From: Streptomyces sp. CNQ-509
GTDB lineage: Bacteria; Actinomycetota; Actinomycetes; Streptomycetales; Streptomycetaceae
Direction: 5' to 3'
NCBI RefSeq assembly: GCF_001011035.1
Contig: NZ_CP011492.1
Location: 248,001-312,000 of the forward strand
Length of the DNA stretch: 64,000 nucleotides
How positions within the stretch are numbered: the first letter of the stretch is position 1; each line of letters begins with the position of its first letter. The notes under the pieces are model-generated. The model worked only from the letters and a program-made list of their open reading frames with translations. It ran no database searches and had not been told where the DNA came from. Shown here piece by piece: positions 58,107 through 64,000 of this stretch. Position numbers and translations under genes: made by a program.

Positions 58107-59225
58107 TCAGCGGCGGTGCTGCCGCCGACGGCGGGCGGCGTTGTCGAGGGTGACGGTCGGGCTGAGCATGGCGGGGTCGAACGCGGCCGGGTCGGCGCCC
58201 TTGGCCAGTATGAGCGGGTAGTCGGGGCCGGCGAGAGCGGCACGGCCCAGGGAGACCAGATCGGCGTGGCCGTCGTCGAGCACACCGGCCGCCAGCACGG
58301 GGTCGCCGAGGCCGCCGTTGGCGATGACGGGCAGCCCGGTGATGCGCCGGGCCAGGGCGGTGAGGGTCTCGCCGGAGTCCAGCGTGGCGCCCTCGGCCCA
58401 GCCCTGCCCCTCGCCTGCGATGTGGACGTAGGTGGCACCGGCGTCGGCGACGGCGGTGAAGACGGCGACGGCGTCGGCGGCACCGCCGGGCCACCGGTAG
58501 TGGTGGTCGTTGACCTTCCCCTCGGATAGGCGCACGCCCACCCAGAAGTCCTGGTCGGTGATCCGACGGCGGATCTCGCGGACGACCCGGGCGGTCAGCC
58601 GGGCCCGGTCGGCGGTGCTCCCGCCGTACTCGTCGGTGCGGGTGTTGGTGTAGTCGGTGAGGAACTGGTCCAGCAGGTAGCCGTTGGCGGAGTGCACCTC
58701 GATGCCGGCGAACCCGGCGCGGCGGGCACGGTCGGCGGCGGTGACGAAGCCCTCGACGGCGGTATCGATGTCGCCGGCGGTCATGGGGTGCGGTACGGGC
58801 CAGGGGCCCGAGCCGCCGTATGCCGGCATCATCTCCCCCCGCGGCAGGACGGGTGAGGGGCCGGCAGTGCGCGTGCTGTGCCGGTTGCCCTGGGAGAGTG
58901 CTCCGGCGTGCATGAGCTGCATCAGGGGCAGCGCTCCGGCGTCGCGTACCGCCCGGGCGACGATCCGCCACCCCTCCTCGTGCTCGGCGCAGATGATGCC
59001 GGGCTGGTTGAGGTAGCCCTGGCTGTAGTGGGAGTCGGTGTAGACGCCCTCGGTGAGGACGACCGCGAAGCCGCCGCGGGCGTACTCGGTGTAGTAGTCG
59101 GCCATCTGCGCGGTCGGTGTGCCGTCGGGGGCGGCGGACACGCGGGTCATGGGGGCGACGGCCAGCCGGTTGGGCAGGGTGGCGCCGGCCACCTGGACGG
59201 GGGTCAGGGCAGGGTGGTCCCGCAT
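58107..59225 (-). CDS. Old Yellow Enzyme family NADH:flavin oxidoreductase
   Basis: 372 residues of a TIM-barrel FMN enzyme. The start is LPNRLAVAPMTRVSA; PLMQLMHAGALSQGNRH supplies FMN contacts. The substrate pair is in IEVHSANGYLLDQFLTDYTN (H and N of HxxN), followed by RTDEYGGSTADRARL and the phosphate-binding VIANGGLGDPVLAA, DLVSLGRAALAGPD. These enzymes reduce activated C=C bonds with NAD(P)H. In this cluster it could saturate a pyrimidine- or hydantoin-like ring before hydrolysis. It lies 67 bp upstream of the deacetylase gene. Confidence 0.92.
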   Translation of the reverse strand: MRDHPALTPVQVAGATLPNRLAVAPMTRVSAAPDGTPTAQMADYYTEYARGGFAVVLTEGVYTDSHYSQGYLNQPGIICAEHEEGWRIVARAVRDAGALPLMQLMHAGALSQGNRHSTRTAGPSPVLPRGEMMPAYGGSGPWPVPHPMTAGDIDTAVEGFVTAADRARRAGFAGIEVHSANGYLLDQFLTDYTNTRTDEYGGSTADRARLTARVVREIRRRITDQDFWVGVRLSEGKVNDHHYRWPGGAADAVAVFTAVADAGATYVHIAGEGQGWAEGATLDSGETLTALARRITGLPVIANGGLGDPVLAAGVLDDGHADLVSLGRAALAGPDYPLILAKGADPAAFDPAMLSPTVTLDNAARRRRQHRR

Positions 59226-59293
59226 GGTGAACGCTCCTGTGAACGGTGGTCTGCGGCGGTGTGGATCCGCCGCGGTGGGCTGTGGTCCGGACG

Positions 59294-59920
59294 TCAGCCG
59301 CCGACCGGGGTGGGACTGTCGGCGGCGAGCACCGTCACCGACAGCGCGGTGGTGGGGCCGGAGTTGACGGGGGCGAGATCCTGCGGGCAGGCGGAGAGCA
59401 CGACCAGGCAGGCCATGGCCGCCTCGAACGTGATCGCGTCGCCCGGCCGGGTGGAGGCGGCGTGCCAGGTCAACTCGCGCGCGGTCGGCCGTACGTCCAT
59501 GAAGACGTTGACCGGCTGCGGCACGGTGTCGGCGTACATTCCGTGCCGGGCCAGCGCGGTGGAGAGGTTCTCCGCGCAGGACGCGTGCCCGGAGGCGCCC
59601 AGTGCGCGGTACCGCTCGGGGTCGCAGGCCGGGATGAGCATGTCGTGCCGGCCTGGGGAGGTGTCCTCGACCAGGGTGAGGATCGGACGGCGCCGGGTGG
59701 TGAAGAACTGCTCGCCGGGTGCTGGGAACAGGCGGGCGGTCGCCGCCCGTGTGTGGGAAGCGCTGAGGTGCTCCGTCGGGTCGTCGGCGGAGTAGGCGAA
59801 CAGGTCGCCGACCTGGCCGCCCTCCGGGTCCGTGATGCGCATGCGCTGACCGGTGGCGATGTGGAACGCCTCAGCTCCGCGCGCGGGGACGGTCAGGGAC
59901 GCGACGATGGTCGATGTCAT
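59294..59920 (-). CDS. DUF1989 (urea carboxylase-associated) family protein
   Basis: 208 residues. The family signature runs from the N-terminus (VPARGAEAFHIATGQRMRITDPEGGQVGDLFAYS) through EHLSASHTRAAT, DMLIPACDPERY and ASCAENLSTALARHGM to PQPVNVFMDV. Conserved Cys and His residues are likely metal ligands. Two-subunit members (CgdAB) have been shown to act on carboxyguanidine in guanidine breakdown; single-gene members, as here, are uncharacterised and often sit with amidases and NCS1 transporters. ATG 59920; the gene is 68 bp upstream of the OYE gene. Confidence 0.9.
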   Translation of the reverse strand: MTSTIVASLTVPARGAEAFHIATGQRMRITDPEGGQVGDLFAYSADDPTEHLSASHTRAATARLFPAPGEQFFTTRRRPILTLVEDTSPGRHDMLIPACDPERYRALGASGHASCAENLSTALARHGMYADTVPQPVNVFMDVRPTARELTWHAASTRPGDAITFEAAMACLVVLSACPQDLAPVNSGPTTALSVTVLAADSPTPVGG

Positions 59921-59974
59921 GGAGGTAACTCCAGCAGGCGAGTGAGTCGGTATCGAGGGAGGAAAGACCACTCT

Positions 59975-61363
59975 TCAGCGGCTTTCGGGGGAGGATCGGA
60001 CACCCGAGCGGTGCTCCGGTGGAGGCGTGCCGACGAGGGGCCGCCTGTTCGGGGTGAGGTGGGGAGCCAGGCACGCGGCGACCGCCAGCACCCGTTCGTC
60101 CGCGCCGGGCGGGCCGGACAGCAGCAGCCCGGTGGGCGGCCCGCCGGCCGGTCCCATGGGCAGGGAGACGCCCGGCAGGTCCAGGAAGCTGGCGAGCATG
60201 GTGGTGGCGAGCAGCCGGGCGCTGAAGCGGTGCCAGGCTTCGGCGCGGGCGACGTCCGCCAGCGCGGGAGCCGTGCAGGGGGTGGTGGGGACGGCCAGCA
60301 ACGCGCCCTCCAGGTCCCGGTCGAGGCGCTTCTGCGACGGAGCCCGCAGCGCCAGCAGGGCACGGCGGGCGGCGGGATCGGCGATGGCCAGGGACTGCTC
60401 CAGGCGCTCGCGCACCCGCGGGTCGAGCAGCGCCTCCCCGCCGCGGGTCAACTGCCCCGGCAGCGTGGTGGCCGCCTCGTGCGCCACCAGCGGCCCGTAC
60501 CGCTCCTGCAGGAGCCGTACGGAGGTGAGCGCGCCCACTGCGCGGCGGACGATCCGCACCCCGGCCTGCTCCAGGGCGGTCAGCGCAAGCTCGAACCGGG
60601 CCCTGACCGGCGGGTCCGGCATCTCCGGCACGTCGGCGTCGTCGGGCACCACCAGCGTCACCTCCGACGGCCGGACCGGCGCCGGACGGGCCCGGTCCGG
60701 CCGCAGGGCGGCGTCGGCGGCCAGCAGCCGGGGCACGGTTCGGGTGATCAGCCCGACGGTGTCCAGGGAGGGCGCCAGGGGCAGGACTCCCGCGCGGGGG
60801 TAGCGGCCTCGCGACGGCCGCCAGCCCACCAGACCGCACAGGGCGGCGGGCACGCGTACGGAGCCGGAGGTGTCGGTGCCGACGCCGATCTCCGCGATGC
60901 CCGCGGCCACCGCCACGGCCGCGCCGGAGGAGGATCCCCCCGGCGCCGCGCCGGGCAGACGCGGGTTGCGGGGCGTTCCGTAGTGCGCGTTGGTGCCCAG
61001 CCCGCCGAGGGCGAACTCGGCCAGGTTCACCTTGGCGACGGTGACTGTCCCGGCGGCCGACAGGCGGCGGGCCACCGCGGCGTCCCGGACGGCTGCAGGC
61101 AGGTCGGCCCGGGTGCGGGACCCGGCGGTGGTGACGGTGCCGGCCACGTCGATGTTGTCCTTGTAGACGACCGTCAGCCCGTCCACCGGCCCGGCCGGGC
61201 ACCCGCTGCGGTGCCGGTCGGCTCCGAGTCTCGCCTCCCGCCGGGCGCGGTCCGCGGTGAGCGTGATGACGGTCTCCCGCGCACCCGGAGCCTGCGCCCT
61301 TCGCAGCGCCTCCTCGGCCGCGGCCGTCGGTGGGCCGTCGGCGGTGGCCGGGACCGTGCTCAC
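59975..61363 (-). CDS. Amidase signature family enzyme
   Basis: 462 residues. The catalytic Lys is in VVYKDNIDVAG; the Ser-cisSer pair is in PGGSSSGAAVAVAAGIAEIGVGTDTSGSVRVPAALCGLVGWRPS. The C-terminal third is variable (ALLAVPTTPCTAPALADVAR, FLDLPGVSLPMGPAGGPPTG). Such enzymes split amides or carbamoyl groups, including biuret, allophanate and carbamoyl-amino acids. GTG 61363 overlaps the stop of the transporter gene by 4 bp, so translation is coupled to uptake. Confidence 0.93.
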   Translation of the reverse strand: MSTVPATADGPPTAAAEEALRRAQAPGARETVITLTADRARREARLGADRHRSGCPAGPVDGLTVVYKDNIDVAGTVTTAGSRTRADLPAAVRDAAVARRLSAAGTVTVAKVNLAEFALGGLGTNAHYGTPRNPRLPGAAPGGSSSGAAVAVAAGIAEIGVGTDTSGSVRVPAALCGLVGWRPSRGRYPRAGVLPLAPSLDTVGLITRTVPRLLAADAALRPDRARPAPVRPSEVTLVVPDDADVPEMPDPPVRARFELALTALEQAGVRIVRRAVGALTSVRLLQERYGPLVAHEAATTLPGQLTRGGEALLDPRVRERLEQSLAIADPAARRALLALRAPSQKRLDRDLEGALLAVPTTPCTAPALADVARAEAWHRFSARLLATTMLASFLDLPGVSLPMGPAGGPPTGLLLSGPPGADERVLAVAACLAPHLTPNRRPLVGTPPPEHRSGVRSSPESR

Positions 61364-62796
61364 CGCGTGGTCCCGGCCACCGCCGACGCGCGGCCCGCCG
61401 CGCGTTCCTCGCGGCGGGCCAGAAGAAAGTGCAGGCCGCCGGCGACCAGCCCGCCGGCCAGCCAGGAGAAGTCGGTGTTGCCCAGCGCACGGGCGAGCGG
61501 CCCCTGCATCGCGGACACCAGTCCGTACTGCCAGCACCAGCCCGCCGCGATCCCGGTGCCCAGCGCGACCAGCGCCCGCCCGCGCCACCGCGGCCCGTCT
61601 GCCGTGTACAGGGACGCCACGTCTATCCGGCCCTCGCGCAGGACGAAGAACTCGGTCATCATCACCCCGGCCCAGGGGCTGATCCACACCAGGATCGACA
61701 CCATCCAGTGGTCGAAGGACTGGGCGAAGGAATCGGACTGCATGAAGACCAGGAGCACGCCGGTGGCCACCACGCCCGCCAGCAGCGTCACTTTCCACCG
61801 CGCCAAGCGCACCCCGATGCTGAGCGCCGCCAGCGCGCACGAGTACAGGTTCAGGATGTTGGTCGCGACCGGGCCGTGCATGATCAGCAGCAGTACGGGC
61901 AGGGCCATCGCGCCGAAGGCGGCGACCACCAGGTGGGAGGGGTCCCCGCCCTTGCCCGCGCTGGCCAGGCAGGCTCCCAGGGCGGCCAGCCAGACCGTGG
62001 GCACGTACATGCCCAGTGCGGTGGCCCAGAACACCCGCCGCCCGGGCACGCCGGGGGCGACGAACCGGGAGTAGTCGGCCGAGTAGGGCACCCAGCTCAC
62101 ACCCCAGCCAACCCCGATCGCGGTCAGGAGCTGGGTGACCGCGGTGAACGTCTCCCCGCCCCCTTCGGCGCTGCCGCCGCCCCAGTGCACGTCCACCTGC
62201 GTCAGCGACAGCACCGTCATCACGGCCATCACCGCCACCGTCGCCGGCACCGTCCATTTCTCGAACGTTCGGATGGCGTAGAACCCGAAGACGGCCAGCC
62301 CGAGCTGCAGGGCCATGATCACCCCGGCCACCAGGTACTTCAGCCCGTCGCCGCCGTGGACGCCCAGCTTGGCGAGGAGCGTGATCGCCAGGTCCAGGAT
62401 CACCCAGGTGTTGACCCCGACCCAGCCCATCGTCAGCACCCCCTGGACCACCCCGGGGATGATCGCCCCGCGCTGTCCGAAGGCCGCCCGACCCAGCACC
62501 ATCTGGTTGACTCCGGTGCGGTGCCCCATGAGGTTGAACGCGCCGAACACTGCGCACCCGAGGGCGTTCCCGGCTGCGATGACCACCAGGGTCTCCAGCA
62601 GGCTCAGGCCCAGGGATATCCCCAGTGCGCCGAGGACCCAGTTTATGGGTGCCACGTTGGCGCCCACCCAGATCCACCACTGGTCGCGTGCCGAGGAGTC
62701 ACGTCCGTGCTCCGGGATCGGCTCCACCCCGTGTACGTCGAACGCGGGCGGCGGCTCCGCCTGGACGGTGGCGTGCGGCGGGCTCTGCGCTGTCAT
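61360..62796 (-). CDS. NCS1 family nucleobase/hydantoin-type transporter
   Basis: 478 residues and 12 transmembrane helices. The family pattern is seen in WWIWVGANVAPINWVLGALG (helix 1 substrate region), GNALGCAVFGAFNLMGHRTGVNQMVLGRAAFG and WVPYSADYSRFVAPG. NCS1 carriers import cytosine, uracil, allantoin, hydantoin or thiamine-related compounds with Na+ or H+. ATG 62796 has GGAGGT at good spacing; the ATG at 62820 lacks one. First gene of the leftward cluster, divergent from a PucR-type regulator across 122 bp. Confidence 0.93.
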   Translation of the reverse strand: MTAQSPPHATVQAEPPPAFDVHGVEPIPEHGRDSSARDQWWIWVGANVAPINWVLGALGISLGLSLLETLVVIAAGNALGCAVFGAFNLMGHRTGVNQMVLGRAAFGQRGAIIPGVVQGVLTMGWVGVNTWVILDLAITLLAKLGVHGGDGLKYLVAGVIMALQLGLAVFGFYAIRTFEKWTVPATVAVMAVMTVLSLTQVDVHWGGGSAEGGGETFTAVTQLLTAIGVGWGVSWVPYSADYSRFVAPGVPGRRVFWATALGMYVPTVWLAALGACLASAGKGGDPSHLVVAAFGAMALPVLLLIMHGPVATNILNLYSCALAALSIGVRLARWKVTLLAGVVATGVLLVFMQSDSFAQSFDHWMVSILVWISPWAGVMMTEFFVLREGRIDVASLYTADGPRWRGRALVALGTGIAAGWCWQYGLVSAMQGPLARALGNTDFSWLAGGLVAGGLHFLLARREERAAGRASAVAGTTR

Positions 62797-62918
62797 GCTG
62801 ACCTCCGGGGCGTGGCTCATGTGCAGTGACCAGGCCCACACCCAACACCCGGCGCCCCTGTGGTCCCCAGTGGCGAGACATCCCCTTTGGGTGGCTTGGG
62901 GGTGGGAGAATACCCACC

Positions 62919-64000
62919 GTGCTCACCATCAGCGCCCTCGCCGCTCTGCCTCGACTGGGGCTGGCCGTCCTCGTTCCCGGCCCGCCCGGCGTCCTCGACG
63001 CCGAGATCGCCTGGCTCCACAACACGGAACTGCCCGACCCGTCCGGCTACGTCGGGCGCACCGAGCTCGTCCTCACCAACGGGCTGTGGCTGCCGACGAC
63101 CCCACCGGACGAGTTCGTGGACCACTGCCTCGCCGCCGGCGCCGCCGGCATCGTCTTCGGCCTGCGCGACGCCACCCCCCACACCCCGGCCGCGCTGACC
63201 GACGCCTGCCGTGCGGCTGGCCTGCCCCTGCTTCAACTGCCCATCGACGTCCCGTTCACCGCCGTCACCCAGGCCGCCTCCGACATCCGCGCCACGGAGC
63301 AGCAGACGCCCCTCGCCGTGACCCTCCGCCGCGGCACCGCGTTCACCGACGCCCTCTCCGCCGGCGCGGGGGCCGAGGGCGTCCTGCGCGTTCTGCGCCG
63401 CGAGTTCGATCTGCCGCTAGCCGTCGTCGACCGCACCGGCGCCGTCCTCGCCCACAGCGCGGACGCGGCCCCGGGCGCCGACGACGCGCACATCGCCGCC
63501 ACCGCCCTCACGCGCACTCCGCCGCCCATGGAGCTGGCCATCGCGGACGGTGCCACCGCCACCCTGCTGCCCGTCGGCGCCCTCGGCCACCCGGAGGCCG
63601 CGCTGCTCTGCCTGCGCCCCGCCGCCGGCCTCACCGAGCCCCAGCAGCAGGCCCTCAGCCAGGCGGCCCATTACCTGGCCATGGAGATCGCCCGCCGACA
63701 GGCCGTCCGGGCCAGCGAGGAGCGCTTCGCCAGCGAACTGGTCGATATGGTCGTCTCCGGCGTGGAGTCCCCCGTCACCCTCACCCGTCGCCTCGTCGCG
63801 TTCGGCATCGACCCCGCCCAGCCTCTGGCCGCGCTGGCCGTCACGAGCCGGGCCGGCGTCCCCGTGACGGACCTCGCCGCCGCCACCCGCACCACACTCC
63901 AGGACCAGGGAATCCCCGCCGTGGTCGCCGCCGGTCATGCCGATGTCGTCGCCGTCTGCACCTGGCGCCGACCCGCAGAGGCCCTGCCTGCCTGGTGCCG
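62919..64000 (+). CDS. PucR family transcriptional regulator (3'-partial)
   Basis: The first 360 codons are visible; the gene runs off the window. The N-terminal PucR ligand domain is clear (DAEIAWLHNTELPDPSGYVG, ELVLTNGLWL, AAGAAGIVFGLRDATPH, LPLLQLPIDVPFTAVTQA), followed by a GAF/CdaR-like middle region (LPLAVVDRTGAVLAHSADAA). The PucR-type C-terminal helix-turn-helix must lie beyond the edge. PucR-like regulators sense purine, allantoin or related nitrogen sources. GTG 62919 has no ribosome site but a GAGAAT box 7 nt before it, so it may be leaderless. Divergent from the NCS1 gene, it is the probable controller of the cluster. Confidence 0.88.
   Translation, partial: MLTISALAALPRLGLAVLVPGPPGVLDAEIAWLHNTELPDPSGYVGRTELVLTNGLWLPTTPPDEFVDHCLAAGAAGIVFGLRDATPHTPAALTDACRAAGLPLLQLPIDVPFTAVTQAASDIRATEQQTPLAVTLRRGTAFTDALSAGAGAEGVLRVLRREFDLPLAVVDRTGAVLAHSADAAPGADDAHIAATALTRTPPPMELAIADGATATLLPVGALGHPEAALLCLRPAAGLTEPQQQALSQAAHYLAMEIARRQAVRASEERFASELVDMVVSGVESPVTLTRRLVAFGIDPAQPLAALAVTSRAGVPVTDLAAATRTTLQDQGIPAVVAAGHADVVAVCTWRRPAEALPAWC

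Noticed and set aside
57591..58483. Extension of the deacetylase gene frame upstream to 58483
   Set aside because: The additional 148 codons are Pro/Ser/Arg low-complexity sequence antiparallel in phase to the OYE gene; the ATG at 58039 matches the conserved start of the fold.
1..64000. tRNA, rRNA, CRISPR array or riboswitch
   Set aside because: Reading the gaps, I saw no cloverleaf with a GGTTCGAATCC-type arm, no rRNA sequence, no regularly spaced repeats and no recognised riboswitch core. A covariance-model search would be needed to exclude small RNAs.

Overview
The window is chromosomal DNA of a high-GC actinobacterium, most likely Streptomyces or a close relative. Third codon positions are almost all G or C. 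The rare leucine codon TTA appears in only a few genes. A WhiJ-like regulator is followed by a DUF397 protein, a snapalysin-type protease is present, and several genes have the TANNNT-N6-8-start layout of leaderless actinobacterial promoters. I saw no rRNA, tRNA, CRISPR array, prophage or complete insertion sequence.

Layout. 1-2.7 kb: the end of a metallophosphoesterase that runs in frame, through a TTA codon, into a phosphopantetheinyl transferase, then an ATP-grasp enzyme. 2.8-12 kb: exported polysaccharide hydrolases (GH16 and GH64 beta-1,3-glucanases, GH115 alpha-glucuronidase), a snapalysin, an orphan response regulator and a LacI regulator, with three different kinds of candidate operator. 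12-17 kb: a membrane HExxH protein, two small proteins, CtaG, and the cell-wall pair GatD/MurT. 17-21 kb: TetR regulator, acyl-CoA dehydrogenase, acyltransferase, and a PARG-like macrodomain gene abutting a truncated flavin monooxygenase. 21-27.5 kb: an MMPL exporter-kinase-regulator operon, a cupin, then a scar where two divergent genes (ECF sigma factor and MFS transporter) have both lost their 5' halves. 27.6-31.3 kb: an orphan Phd/YefM-type antitoxin sharing a palindromic promoter with a clpP paralogue and a small unknown gene, then housekeeping-like genes. 31.3-33.1 kb: an ATPase / WhiJ-like / DUF397 regulatory trio. 33.1-38.3 kb: biotin genes bioF and bioB-bioA-bioD. 38.5-50.9 kb: an ABC (FtsX-type) exporter, tandem DUF21-CBS proteins, an SGNH hydrolase, purB, an ABC-2 exporter and a two-component pair. 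50.9-57 kb: ROK and GntR regulators, an SDR enzyme, a 242-bp fold-back MITE-like element, an ECF41 sigma factor and a PhoD phosphatase with a PHO-box-like site. 57.2-64 kb: a leftward five-gene cluster (deacetylase/allantoinase-like, Old Yellow Enzyme, DUF1989, amidase, NCS1 transporter) facing a PucR-type regulator cut by the window edge.

How the genes work together. The left part is a secreted polymer-degrading zone under local repressors. The right end looks like an uptake and ring-opening pathway for an N-heterocycle or ureido compound; its OYE + PuuE-like + DUF1989 + amidase combination is the best candidate for an undescribed system. A second candidate is the antitoxin/ClpP/unknown-protein locus. 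Five broken genes (alpha/beta hydrolase, flavin monooxygenase, sigma factor, MFS transporter, dienelactone hydrolase) and one further probable gene remnant show that the region is partly decaying, as is common away from the core of Streptomyces chromosomes.
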